Origin: Eunapius fragilis
Taxonomy: Eukaryota; Porifera; Demospongiae; Spongillida; Spongillidae
Length of the DNA stretch: 64,000 nucleotides
Reading direction: 5' to 3'
Assembly: GCA_963681505.1 (NCBI GenBank)
Contig: OY811983.1
Coordinates: 2,772,615-2,836,614 of the forward strand
Numbering within the stretch: position 1 is the stretch's first letter; every line of letters starts with the position of its first letter. Positions 49,404-61,820 of this stretch are shown in pieces. The notes under the pieces were generated by a model, which worked only from the letters and a program-made list of their open reading frames with translations, was not told the origin of the DNA and did no database searches. The position numbers were made by a program, and so were the translations under genes.

Positions 49404-50996
49404 GTGGCTATAATCCATGCCCCACAACAAACACGGTATCGTGCCAAGTTGTGCATAGCAAGTGGTTTTGTGAGTTTTGACGCAAAGCTAGGTCTTTTCC
49501 TTGTAAAGGGCACAACTGGTACAGCAAGAGTAGTAACAGTCTTTCCAACTGAAACATGTAGCTGTCCCTCTAAATGTGATTGCTACCATATACTTGCAGT
49601 GTAGATGAGCATCGGCATCCCTGCAGTTAACGAGCGTAGAATTACTAACCTGTCTCAGCTTCAGAAAAACACCAGGAGCAAGGGAGATAAGAGAAGTGGC
49701 AAGAAACGTCCTCATCATAATGATGTTGAAAGTGAGTTATGTTTCATGCGTTAACTGTGTTGATATGACTAAACTTATTTTAACTCCAGGCAATGCACTT
49801 CAGATAGATGAAACTGATGAAACAGATCAGCTAAAGCAATTAGTGGGTGTGGGTGGTAGTCTAACAGAAGAGAAGAAATCACCAGATGATGAAGCAGCTC
49901 AAACAGAAGAAGTGAAACTACCAGCAGGGGAAGGTGATAGCACCACTGAGGTGGAACTACCAGGTGATGAAGATTATTAATAGAACTGATGAAGTGAGAC
50001 AACCTGAAGGTGAAGATGTTAGAACAGATGAGGTGGAACTACAACAAGGTGAAAATTATCTAGATGAACACATGAAACAGCCTGAGGATTGTACAAGTGA
50101 GTAAATATGGACTATAATTGTTTTATGAGACTTAGCTCAATCTATCATGGATGTATGTATTTTTGTACATAGGTTTGGAGATTGTTGGTCAGTCAAATAC
50201 ACACAAAAATGCATCTAGTGGGCATGCTTCCCAAGAACATCAAAAGCCTAACCCAGTTACTGTGTCGGGAGATTGTGAACAAATGGTTGAATCAAGAAAT
50301 CACTTGGCCATGAATTTGGCGAAGGTGACCCGTGAAAGAGAAAGAAAAGAGTTATCAGTCTAACTCAACTTCAAACATTCCTATAACTTTAGATTATGGT
50401 GAAGACCTAAGTACAGAAGATGAAAAAGTTTGGATTGAACGATTTCAACTATATGAGCATGACAAAAGAATTCTAACGGTTGATTATTTCCAATATAGGA
50501 GCAGAGGATCCTGCATCAATCCTTATATATGACAGTCTTTTCCATCAGTGCTCTCCACACGTCCAGCAGCAAGTAGCCACTATTACCCGGACCAAATCAA
50601 GTGAAATAAATGTTCACTTTGTGGATGTCAGCGTCAAAGTGGAGGTGGTGATTGTGGACTTTTTGCAATTGCATTTGCCACTTCTATCTGTTTTGGAACC
50701 CACCCAGAAACAAAGTTTTATTTCAGGCAAAAATGAGGCAACATTTGATGAAGTGCATTGAAGAAGGTGTAATGACAGAATTTCCAGTGCAGCGCACAAG
50801 ACGCTGTACAGCTAAGATAAAGAACAAACAAGTCATAAAGGTTTATTGTATTTGCAGAATGCCTAGGATGGCACTTGAAGCTATGATTGCCTGCAGTCAA
50901 TGCAAGGAATGGTATCACGGTGACATTTGTATTCAAGTCCCAAAAAAGGCATGGGAGCACAGTACCAAATGGCTATGTGACAAATGTAGTGTGTAG
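49404..50996 (+). mobile_element. KDZ/Zisupton-like DNA transposon remnant (SWIM, ULP1, PHD)
   Basis: Three domains follow in order on the plus strand. A SWIM zinc finger (CSCPSKCDCYH, about 49548-49580) is followed after an in-frame TAG by MSIGIPAVNERRITNLSQLQ and a basic KRSGKKRPHH stretch. An acidic linker follows (49790-49978). Then comes a ULP1-type cysteine protease end with QRQSGGGDCGLFAIAFATS (catalytic Gln and Cys, about 50630-50690), and, in another frame, a PHD finger (CICRM...CSQCKEWYHGDIC...WLCDKC, 50848-50990). SWIM plus ULP1 is the known signature of Kyakuja-Dileera-Zisupton transposases; a PHD finger at the end fits a chromatin-reading targeting module. The reading frame changes at least twice, so the copy is dead. 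No terminal repeats were identified. Confidence 0.6.
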
Positions 50997-51032
50997 TTGC
51001 TGTTGTTATTTTCTTTGTTTTTAATGTCTTTT

Positions 51033-51066
51033 TATCGCATGCATGCATGCATGTATGCATGCGATA
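51033..51066. repeat. GCATGCATG-rich palindrome
   Basis: TATCGCATGCATGC and its complement form a nearly perfect 34-bp palindrome just after the transposon remnant. Confidence 0.65.
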
Positions 51067-51715
51067 GTAACCCTTTTGGTTGTAGAAGTGTTTGGGGGAT
51101 GGAGAATTGAAGCTATCAATGTACTTTCAACCTACGGAAAAGTATCCACACAGCTATGTCGACCTCAGAATGAGGTTATAAAGGTAAATGGTACTATATC
51201 AGCTTATATTTCAACGCATGCGCATTTGTTCCGTGGAATAGTCACGGAACGGGACGGAATATTTCGTGGCGTTCCGTTCCGTTCCGTGTTTTAGTAACGC
51301 CCCTTGGCAACACCTAGACAACCGATGACCTGTGGAATTCGCTGTACAACAAAGTACTTAAAGGGAATAAACACATCAATGCTCTTACATGATTTGGTAC
51401 GCCTTTGAAATTTATAGAAAACTTTAAATCACGTGCTCTTAGCGTGTTACTACCTGGCTGTTGCCACTCGAAAGCAGCCACCCCCGATCGGATATTGGGG
51501 ACCTACCGAGAACAAATTTTTGGCTTATGTTTTTGGAACGTAGGATGGCAGAAATAAACCTTTCCTGGTAAGCTTGATAGATTGTGCTATCATTTTTTGC
51601 CTAGAACTAAGCTTGACGCATTTTCTGAAGTGGTTTTTAAGTTATGTAAAATCGGCCATTTTGATCCACAAGGTAATGTGATCGCGTATGATGGTGGATA
51701 AGTACAAGCGATAGT
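51067..51715. other. interval with TTCCG repeats, no gene
   Basis: Near 51225-51290 GGAACGGGACGGAA and its complement TTCCGTTCCGTTCCG form a small imperfect inverted repeat. Nothing else is recognised. Confidence 0.4.
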
Positions 51716-53601
51716 CTAGGTATCATCAAGTGACTTCTTCAGAGGTGGTATAGCTGCTACCATGTCAGGAGCTATATTGCTGACTAAATGTTCCTTCAGG
51801 ATACACTTCAGCCTTTCTACCTTGTCTGGTATTGCAGTGGATGCTCTTCCTAGGGAGTTGAACATAGCATTTACTTTTCTAATTGTATTTTAGTGAAGCT
51901 GTCATCCGCTGCAAAGCAACAAAACACACAGATGTTTTGAACAGAGTTTGGAGCTGCTACATTCACTATTTGAAATTTTGCTTTAAATGTCCCTCCTCTT
52001 TTTTGTCCCCTCCAAGTTTTAACCACACCTCATTTTCAGGTATCATGCCATTGTGCCATGTCAACCTGCCTGTCCTGCAACAGTCCACCATTATATATTA
52101 TGTTGTAGATGAATTTCTGTTACCTGTGGTTCTCGCCAAGAAGCTGAGTGACCTTCTGGATCAGATTTGGTATGAACACAAGGGGGGCAGCCTGCAGTTC
52201 TTCTCCACCAGAGGTTAGTGTAAATGAAAATGGTGCCAGTTCACCTTGTATGTTGTCACCCACTATCCTTTTTGAGACCTGTCGCATTCTCTCCTCACAA
52301 GCCAGGGACACATCTGGTGCCTTTAGCCATCTGAAATGTTGGATATCATGGTGAAAGTGACTGTTAATGACTTCTACGTACCTTCTGAGCAGTCGTATCG
52401 TTTTCCATGGAATGGCAAGTCCTACTTTTATGGCTAATACCTCATCTTTATTTCATCAGCGATGCCTACCTCCTTTAGCAAAGACTTCCGTTCTTCATCA
52501 TTAAGAGAGAGCACATCACTTTGAAGCAGAGCAGATGGCTCTCCAATTCTTCGAATATCCTGCAACTCCGAGCATCTCGACTGGAGTGTCCTTGTACATA
52601 TGGTAGTGGACACTGCAGTTAGATTGTGGGCATTGGTTACATGCATGAATGTTATTGGCTATAATGAGTGAGAACATAAAATTATGCAACAGTGCATGTT
52701 GACATTAAATATGCTTAACTGTTCCCCCTGTAGAAAGTTGAAATACACCTTTCTCAGGACTGATCCTTTTGATGAGTTTAGCAGCTGATCGTTGCTCCTC
52801 ATGTTGGGGTGCACTCATGATGCTCATATATACCAGCCCTCATATCTCTTGTACAGATTGTGCAGTGGACCAGGACATCCTTCAACATCAGGATCACTAG
52901 GTTTGATACTGGCTTAATGTGCATTGCCTCACATGAACAGCAGCAAGGACAATGTACTGAGCCTGTAGTTCTTACCCAATGTATGATGCACTGGGCGCAA
53001 CAGGGAAGTTCCATTGGCTGTGTAAGAATGTCCAAATATACTGGGCACTCAAGGTGGTCTTTGCTAAATGGAGGTCTTGGATAAGGATGCTCAAATGAGA
53101 TGACTGGAGGAGGGGCACTCTTATTGACACATCGCAAGAGCGCCTTTTGCATTTTCATGAATGTGCTCACACATCTGTATGCATAGCAACACTTCATTTT
53201 ATGTTGGCACATGTGTAGTCATCCACTACCTTGCATTCCTGGTCTGAATGCCTCTCCCACTGGAAGGGGGCAGTGCCACATTTGCAGTGAATTTTCCTGT
53301 GCATGACACTGATCGCCTTGTCTAATGCACATTTGCAGAATGGACAGAAGTGTTCAGGATGAAATTTCTTGTCATCGTTGTTGGTATCAATACCAACAGT
53401 ATTTAGCAATTTTGCAGCATATGGTTTGAAAAGATATATGGGGGATGTACATTTGCTCTTTGCCTTTAACAACCTTTTGGCACACACCCTGCAGTGTACT
53501 GCGCATGCGTAATGTGATAATCCATTCCTGATATGTGTTAACAAACGCATGTATATACGTATATATAGTAAGAACAACCGCAACGCATGTCGATTATTCA
53601 T
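51716..53601 (-). mobile_element. N-RAG-type DNA transposon remnant: RAG1-like N-terminal zinc region plus transposase-like core
   Basis: Reading on the minus strand, 53601-53194 carries a CRVCAKRLL cysteine pair, then HPEHFCPFCKCAL, then FQWERHSDQECKV, in the order of the RAG1 N-terminal zinc-binding region. Next, 53212-52799 has a RING-like LECPVYLDILTQPMELPC...HCPCC and VSNLVILMLKDVLVHCTIC...EHHEC, matching the RAG1 RING and its following zinc finger; the RING has lost its second Cys and the central His. Further on (52646-51716) lie LAIPWKTIRLLRR, ACEERMRQVSKRIVGDNI, LTWHNGMIPENEVWLKLGGD and a C-terminal end (ERLKCILKEHLV...KKSLDDT, stop at 51716-51718). These are unlike the RAG1/Transib core. 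The layout fits molluscan N-RAG-TP transposons as I remember them. Frames shift several times; the copy is dead. Confidence 0.6.
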
Positions 53602-54050
53602 ATAAAAAGCCTAACTACTTCGTGTCTCCGTCAACGGTTAAGGATTGGGTTTTCTAGTTGTTCCAGGTCGGATGGTGAAAGGATAGGATGCCTACCTTTA
53701 TCGGTCGTTCCCGGAGTCCGCTCGAAAAAGTCTTGCAACGCAACCTCCATTTTCGCTTCCGCGTGACCGTATATAAACAAGTTGCGCAGTATTGTTGCAT
53801 TGTATTTGGGGAGTGCGTACCGAGTGTTTAGAATAAAGAAATGTGTTAGAAATAGTTTTTATATTATTTATGTGCATATTTAAAGGTACCGACAACATTG
53901 GATCATATGCCATTCTTAATGAGTGGTCTCCTTTTCTGATTTGGTCACGTACCGTAATGTTCTAATTATAAGCATAGTTTCCAGCCGCAAACAACCGTGG
54001 TACCCATGAAATAATTAGTAGGTCACATTGCGACGTGACGTAGCCGTCCA
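53602..54050. other. 5' flank of gene C
   Basis: There is no gene here. The last 100 bp have promoter-like features listed separately. Confidence 0.4.
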
Positions 54051-54064
54051 TGGATATATAAAAG
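54033..54064 (+). promoter_or_regulatory. core promoter of gene C: CRE-like motif and TATA box
   Basis: TATATAAAAG at 54055-54064 is a strong TATA box 29 bases before the ATG at 54093, which would leave a very short 5' UTR. GTGACGTAG just upstream (about 54035-54043) resembles a cAMP-response element. Confidence 0.45.
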
Positions 54065-54092
54065 CACAAATCAGTTCCTTTGTTGTAGAGAA

Positions 54093-57000
54093 ATGGAGCG
54101 CTCGACTCGTCTATTTCTTCTCTTCGCGTCCCTTCTCACTGGCACTTACGCCAATGTACTCACTATTTACGGGTTTGTTCCCGGGAATAATGAGATCTAC
54201 TCCGCTCTTTACCACGTTCCCGCTGCCTGCATGGCACTTGATGACATTAACAACAGTTCACTGCTTCAAAACTACTCTCTACAGCTGATTGTTGCGGCGC
54301 CAGAGGTATCGATCTATAGGCATGTTGTTCCTGCATTGTAGTTTGTGTATATACACATAATTCAGTGCGTGAGTGACAGAGCGCAGGAATTTTCCGTTGT
54401 GTGCATCATGCATGCAGTCTAACATGCATTTGTGTATGTTTGTGCATCTAAGCGTGCATGTGCATTTGAGTAAGTGAATGAGGAGTGAGTGAGCGAGCGG
54501 GTGAGTGGGTGGGTGGGTGGGTGGGTGAGTGAGTGTGAGTGAGTGAGTGAGTGAGTGAGTGAGAGAGTGAGATCTAGAGAGAGTGCAAGAGAGAGGGAGA
54601 GAGAGAGACAAGAGAGGCAGAGAAGTGACAGACAAGACTGCGCATATCTAGTGATTCCTTCTTTGAATTGTGTAGTGTGATATGTCCGAAGGGGTGCTCG
54701 GCTTGATTGAAGCGGTTATCACAAGGAATCCCACTCGGGAGCAGTTGCCTGTGATGTTCCTGGACGGTGGATGTAGCGAGGTCACGGAATCCCTAGCAGC
54801 ACTCACGGGACAATTGTACAACGCCACAATGGTTAGCCTTAAACCATCCGAGGAATTGTAATTTAGTGAGAGCCGGGGTGCGCTATTTAAAATCGGTTGT
54901 ATTGCAAACCCATGCACTATATATACCAGCTGTTATCCTACTGGCAAACACCTGGAAATTAAGCATTCTACCTTGGCAACTTGAATGTAACTATTGCGTC
55001 ACTAATTCAGTTAGAATTATAGGGAAAGGGTTTGGAATTAATTGCACGGTCCAAGGGGTTCTCCATCCCTCTTGCCACACGTTACTTTGATTGAGTATAC
55101 CTTATCGTTCTATGCATGGAATCAAATATTTTGCTGTGTATCCTGATATTCTGATAATAATATTTCACGGTCCATTTTTTGTGACATGTTATTTTATCAT
55201 GGAAACACACGCGTTGTGTTTTTAGGTGTCGTTTGGTTCTTTGTCGCCGTCCCTCTTTGATCAAGACAGGTTTCCGAAGTTCTTTCGGACAGTTCCATCT
55301 GAAATCCAGGTGAACAGCCTACGGTTGGCCATCATGAATATGTTCAATTGGACTAGAGTTGCTACACTGCATCAGACTGATGATGCATTCTCTGTGGTAT
55401 GTGCAACCAGCATATATTTATTCGAATTTTAAAGACGGGAATCAATATTGTGATATTCACAGGACACCATAGCCATAAGTACAAACTTTTGGCATGTTTT
55501 ACAAAGCAACTGCTAATGATAATGCTAATATTGAAGTACTTCATGTAATGCATGTGTAATAACCTTTCTGGCCATGAAACGTACAATGTAATTATGTGAT
55601 GTGCTCCAGTTATTGCCTATTTTAAAAATGTAATTTTAAGTAAACACTTCATTTTCTTTACAGAGCAGTGATGATTTCAGTGCAAGTTATAACTTAATGT
55701 TTCAAAATGTCACAACATCGAACAAAGATGATGTATTGCTGATCTCCAGAAGTTTCACAGATAATCCTAGCATTCCTCTTCAACAGATGAAAGTAAGTAT
55801 TATTTGACTTGGTTCAAATAACTTCATATCTCGATCCTGATTTTCAACATTTTGCATGGGTGCATCTACATTTACCTTTTTTGTAACAGGCATTGCATAT
55901 GCCACACAGCAGTAGCTGGAAATAATGGTGATGAGGTTTGGGGGGGGGGGGGGGGGGGGCATTAAGGAATCATGACCGCCGTTCCGTATGTACTATGCAA
56001 CAAATGGCTGTCCTGTCCCCCTGCATGTGCAGTAATTATGATGCTACTTGATTACATACAACCTTTTAGCAACATTGCACAAATACAATCGCAACCCTCC
56101 AATGCAGTGTTTGGGTTTATGTTTAAAAATCTGGCTTTCATCAAAATCATCACTACAGGACGATGACGTCCGTATTATATTTGCTTGGATGCACGAAGAC
56201 AAAGCAGTTAAGGTATTCTGTGAGGTACGTGTTTCGTTGTAAACACATTGTGTACACATTTTATGTGTAGGAGTGATGGTTAGCTGTTAATGAGGGTGAG
56301 AATTCAAATTCCACTGATCCCAAATTGCATTATGGTAATGATTGTGTTATAGAATTACGTTGACGGTAATAAGCTAAGGAAGATGAACTTCCCTTTTAAT
56401 AGTTGTTATCCTTTAATCACAGATTGACCTATTGTGACTTAAGTCACAATACACTTTAATGAAGATACATTAAAAAAGAAATATAGGACTATTACATTAT
56501 TGGACCCTTGCTTCCTTCCTTTTTACACCATTATTGCCTTCCAATCCTATATGCCACCAACTTTCTCATAGAGAATGTTTTTATTACTTGTTAAATACAA
56601 AACTGTGACTTTGAAACTTCTAGCTCACACACTGGATGCATGTCTGTAAATACATGTATAAACACTCTGCTATGCATACCTTTTACAATACATGGCATTC
56701 TCTGTACACGCAATCTTACATAAAATGGATTGTGACTTATTAACCCATGTCGTGCGTGGTGTTGTATTGGGAGAACAGATTCGGCACCCTGTTCTCCAAG
56801 GAGACCAAACCCGATGTGCATTCTGTTGGCCCATTGCAATGATGGTTTTCCAGGAGGGGCATTTTGATGGAAGTAGTGGCTTTTGGAAATGCTTTCCTGA
56901 AACTCTTCCGGCATAAAGCAGGGTATAAGATATCATTTAACAGCAATATTATAAAATCAGAAGCTAGCCTCATGAAAGCCAGTGTTATAGGAACTGCTGA

Positions 57001-60000
57001 GTGGCAGCATGGGCACAAAACAGTAGCTGAAACTTTTAGCCATATCCAATGACACTGCACGGCAGCTCAATAGGCTAAGAAATGATCTTGAAACACAAGA
57101 GCATTCCAGCTCGCTCGGGGCAAGACAAATTGTCAGGTGCTACTGGTGGCCTGGGACAGCCAGGACCCTGATAAAGTAGCTGGTGCCATGACCTGGATAT
57201 GTTTGATCACAGTTTTGATTAATGGACTTGAACATCCCCCCCCCCCCCCCCCTCCCCTTTTTGCTGGTTTTGTGAAAATGCTCACAAATCTGATATTTTA
57301 ATTTCAACAAGCATAATTATATATTTGAACTTTATTTCTTACTATGCATCCTTAAGCTTTGTGACCATACCGCTGAAAAGGCTTCTTAGGGACACCTATA
57401 CTGCGGGCATCATGTCCCTGTCAATATAGTTATCTTGCATATAGGGTTTCAAACGTATTCTGAGTGCACGGCAGTATTGTGCATTTTGAGGCTATGACCT
57501 TGGCATCTCTGCTACATTTAGATATGATAATTGCAAGTAAGTTGTATTCAGAAACTGTTCTTGAAACGTATATCACAAAACCGTACGCGATAATGAGCTC
57601 ATTAAACACTGCTTAGATAGAGTTGCATGTATTCTGTTTAGAACCTTATTTTCCAATCCGAAACATACGTGGAAACAAACTAATGATTTATTCAAAGTGT
57701 ATTCATATATTGTAGAATCAGCCACATCATTCGGATCTGTTTATATAAAGGGTTTGAATGTTAACACCTTTGGTCAATCTATGTTACTAATTCCATGCAT
57801 TAGGCAATCAGGTTAGGGCTGACTACGAAGAATCATGTCTGGATCATTCCTGCATGGTACACACAAGACTGGTGGAAGAAAACAGCTACCGTTACCAACG
57901 GAAACTGTACCACTGAGGAGGTAAAGTGCTTGGCATTGATTGGATTTTATTTAATGCTTTTACACTATATTTCCATGCAGTTAGAAGAAGCACTGGATTT
58001 TGCCTTAGCTGTTGATGTCTACAGCTATTCTCTGGAACCTAACCTTCCTGGTGTGTCAGGGCATGTAAGTATAATTGATGGTTTTTATTCTGTGCAATAG
58101 CGTCTAAATGTGCTTTGAATATTTAACAAGACCTTGAAGAAATTCGTTGTGCATTTTTTGAACCTATTCGTCAATTCTAATATGTATTATTTTGCAAAAC
58201 TCTTTGGGTCATTTACAAAATTATAGAGGCACATTGATGTATCAACAGTACCATTTGATACTGTATTGCTCCATTGTCCTGCATTTCTGGAGCTATAGAA
58301 GTGTAGTATATATTTCCACTAGGATTACTCCCACATGTAAGACTTGTTGACAATTTAAGGTCATGACGAAGATTTAAGAACTTTGAACCTGGGGGATCAG
58401 AACATGGCGATTAGAAATATCTGTATCAGCTACGTTGATTTGCCTTGCCGATATATCTTTTGATCTTGTAATTATAAACCCACTTTTAAAAATAACGTTT
58501 CTTTGAAACCAACAAATGCTACCTTGTTCATTTTTCTGCACAGGATGCGAATCTATTTGTTAAGAATTACTGTCGTTATCAAACGGCATTTATGGACCTA
58601 GTAGCCAGAAACCTCACAAGCACTCCATTTTCATGCTTGGACTTAAAGCCAAACCAGGCTGCTAACAACTGCTCCATGAACAAGCATTCCTATACCCCCT
58701 TCACATACGATGCCATGTGGTCCATGGCCCTGGGCCTCAAGAGAGCTGAGGACAACCTGACTTCCAATTTCACAATGTCCCTCGCCAACTTCAGCTACAG
58801 CAACACTTACGTCACGGATGCCATCTTTGATGCCATGAAATTGACAAATTTCAGGGGAGTGTCTGTGAGTGCATGTATTGGGCAATAGGTTTAGTAATAC
58901 AATGAATTACTGTTGTTTTGTTACATGTTTTAGGGTAACTTGTCATTCGACTCCACTGGTACCAGGAATGGATTGAATGCACTGTATCAAATTAGTAGGT
59001 TGAATTGTTATCTGTACCCTTTGAACTGGCAGACAGTGATGTTTGCATATAATATAGATCGTATTACATTGCAGGAATGTTTCATGTTTGTAGTATGACA
59101 ACTTATACATGCTTGTAATTGTACCAGTGCTAGCTAAACACAGCATGGCAGACGAGCATGCCTTATTCATGTCCTTAATGCTCAGGGCGTGTTAAGTCAA
59201 ATGGTCTATGCTTGAAGATAATTGCTGTCCATGACCCACTGCGAGAAAACTACACATTTCAGAATTCAACTGACATTACTTGGAAAGGTAAGTACTTCTG
59301 CTTTGTGTGATTTCAGTCCATGGACATAATGGAATGAATATGTTATTCATTCCTCTCATATATATAACATAATTCCCTGTCATTGGAATAATTTTTTTAA
59401 AACATACTGAAAAAAATACCAATCATTTAATGTCACCATAATGAAATGATCTTAGTAATGGTTATTCTATGTTTATTAGTTTGTCTGCAAAAAATAATTA
59501 GCTACAATATTGTTATGAAAGTAAAGCATCAATATTTTTTGGCCTTGAAATTCTTTTTACCAATGATGGGATTTTAAATTGTTCACAAAACATTTTGTGA
59601 TTAGGTATGATAGCTGTCCACTAACAGTTAGTTAAATTGCACCAGCATCTTGTCAGCTTCTTGCTCTCAGCTGACCAACACCCTTGATTTTTACCAAACA
59701 GGTGGCTCAGTACCGTATGACAGGGTACTTGTTAAGCCAGTCTATCTCAGTTCAAAATTGGTGACAACATTCAACAGTTTCACCACCATTTGCATTGCCG
59801 TTCTTCTTGCCATTCTGGTTTTCAACACTGCTGCAATTCGTAAACCGTAAGTCCTTTGTGCATACATGTTAGCAGCATTGAGTGTCAGCTGCACAGCCTG
59901 ACTTGTCATGTGTTGCATTGGGGGTTCACCAGTGGTCAGTAATGAGAGTAATACACTTCTTGCACACTGGTTCATTCTGTACAATGATTGACCTGTTAAA

Positions 60001-61820
60001 ACACCCAGGCTGATTGCTGATTCTGCACCACACATCAATGCCATTGCCATTATTGGATGTTTGCTCCTGTTAATTTCCTGCTATCTTCTGGGAGTGGATT
60101 CACATAATCCACCATCGGCTTCCTCAGAGTACCTGAACCAACGTTACTCAAAAATTTGTATGGTATGTATTGGAATATCGACATGTCAATACTTTCCATA
60201 TGTACTGTGCAACCTTTTAGTTCCGGCTGTGGTTTCTGACAATTGGTTTTACCATATCCTTTGGTTCTTTGTTTGGAAAGACTTGGCAAGCACACAGGGT
60301 TTATGTGGACTCTAAATTGCAATACAAGGTTTGCATTTTGGACATGGCATCATTGCAACCTGTGTAGTCGTGTGGTGTGGTTTATGTGGACACGTGGATG
60401 AAATCTTTTACATCAAACTTATATATTTTTCTTAGCCATTTAAGATGTGGAACTTCTTAATAATCCTGACTGTTCTGTTGATGATTGACGTGGCCTATCT
60501 TTCTATCTGGACTGTTTTGTGGCCTCTCCAACATGGCACAGATGTGAGGTTCCCTGTATAGTATTTTATGCAGCTGGGTTTAGGTTAATGCCGTGACACT
60601 GATGTGGACTTTGTACTGCCCTATTGTTATAAAGCTGGTGGTCAACAGCTTGTGTATTTGTTGTGTTCCCACTGTCCCATTCCGACCCTCTGTGCTGATT
60701 CACCATCTATTTGTGCGTTAGGCTGATTGATAGACTGGTATCAGCATTCTAATGGCAAAAATGTGGCAAACCATTAGAAAGGAAGCCCTGTTGTAATTTA
60801 ATTATAAAGGTGTGTTTGCTAATCTAGTGTGGGAGGAGGGGGATTATAGGGGGCATGTGTATTAAGTTCTCTATATAAATCAACAGTTGTATGTGTGTGC
60901 TGCAACCAATGCACGTTTTCCTATGAATTATTTAATCTTTACTCTCACCCAGGTTCAAGACTTTGGAGATATACAACTGCGATATGAGTTCTGTACTTGT
61001 GACAAATTTAGCTACCTAATTGGTGCACTCTTTGTGTTCAAAGGCTTGATAGTCCTCTGTGGTCTGTTCCTGGCCTACGAGACAAGAAATGTTAACTACA
61101 AACATATCAATGACACCAAATATGTCAGCATTGCGACATACGTGGTGGCCATCATGGTGGGGGTTGGTTCCCCCATGAGTCTGGTCCTCACTCAGAACTT
61201 GTTTATAAATGTTGCCTATGGCCTTGCCGCCAGTATGATAATATCAGCCTGCCTGTCATGCATCCTCATAATACAGATACCAAAGGTAAAGAAACCCTTA
61301 AGTGTTTTTTCTCTCCCCCCCCCCCTTTGTTCTTTTTTGGGGACTAGAGTAGTGAGGATACAAGATTGCATGCATGTGGAGCAAATCTTCTTGCACTAGG
61401 TCGTCTACGTGGCCATGGGAAAGGACACAATGCCTGTAACTGGCACTAATAACGAGGACAAGGTCGTAACTGCTAATGAACTTCAGATGGGATGGATTGA
61501 TCCAAAGCAGGAGAGGGGTGAAGTCTGCACTAGTGTGCAGGTAGTGTGTGCGTGTGTGTTGTGTGTGCGTGTGTGAATTAAAAAAATTCTCATTGCAATG
61601 CAAGTTATTTGTTCAGTAAAAACTGCTCCTCACGTTTCAGAACCATCAGGGAACGAAAGGTGATGATGAAGCAAAAACTTCTAGTTCACTAAATTCTGAG
61701 GCTGACAGCGGTGTCAACATGAATATTGATGATACAACTAAAGATATTGCTGTTGAAGATGGCAAAGAAGGCCCTCATGCCGCCCATAGTTGTGAAACTG
61801 TGATACATTTTTCAGAGTAA
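54093..61820 (+). CDS. GABA-B-like class C G-protein-coupled receptor, gene C
   Basis: Seventeen exons: 54093-54305, 54676-54831, 55226-55396, 55664-55792, 56159-56224, 57804-57920, 57981-58064, 58544-58864, 58934-58994, 59186-59287, 59702-59846, 60009-60162, 60221-60328, 60436-60543, 60953-61285, 61400-61540 and 61641-61820; about 862 aa. The plan equals gene B apart from a divided tail. A signal peptide (MERSTRLFLLFASLLTG) leads into the bilobed ligand-binding domain; helix 1 is in exon 11, helices 2-4 in exons 12-14, and helices 5-7 in exon 15, with FKGLIVLCGLFLAYETRNV and the closing IPK motif. The tail (about 106 aa) is acidic, with ELQM shared by gene D and no decapeptide repeats. It is more diverged than A is from B, so the duplication is older. 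Exon 2 uses a weaker donor (ATG|GTTAGC). Intron 5 holds transposon scraps. Confidence 0.93.
54470..54625. repeat. GTGA/GTGG and GAGA microsatellite in intron 1 of gene C
   Basis: Runs of GTGAG, GTGG and GAGA repeats, imperfect. Frames read through them are not genes. Confidence 0.85.
55938..55959. repeat. G homopolymer in intron 4 of gene C
   Basis: A run of about 20 guanines inside the intron. Confidence 0.85.
56500..56596. mobile_element. solo arm of the 19.6-kb foldback family
   Basis: The sequence from TTTTTACACCATTATTGCC to TTTTTATTACTTGTT matches the right arm at 19770-19866 at roughly 85 per cent by eye. No left arm is seen nearby. It lies in intron 5 of gene C and abuts the RAG1-like scrap. 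Confidence 0.6.
56600..57180 (-). mobile_element. second N-RAG-type scrap in intron 5 of gene C
   Basis: Minus-strand reading near 57030-56830 gives VLCPCCHSAVP, then LASDFIILLLNDILY, then ALCRKSF and LLENHHC. This is the same order and spacing as the RING end and following zinc finger of the 52.8-53.2 kb element (HCPCC, VSNLVILMLKDVL, CTICTRDM, EHHEC). The two copies differ strongly, so they are separate old insertions rather than a local duplication. Only this part is recognisable. Confidence 0.45.
57181..57803. other. rest of intron 5 of gene C
   Basis: It contains a C run at about 57237-57252 and otherwise no recognised elements. Confidence 0.5.
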
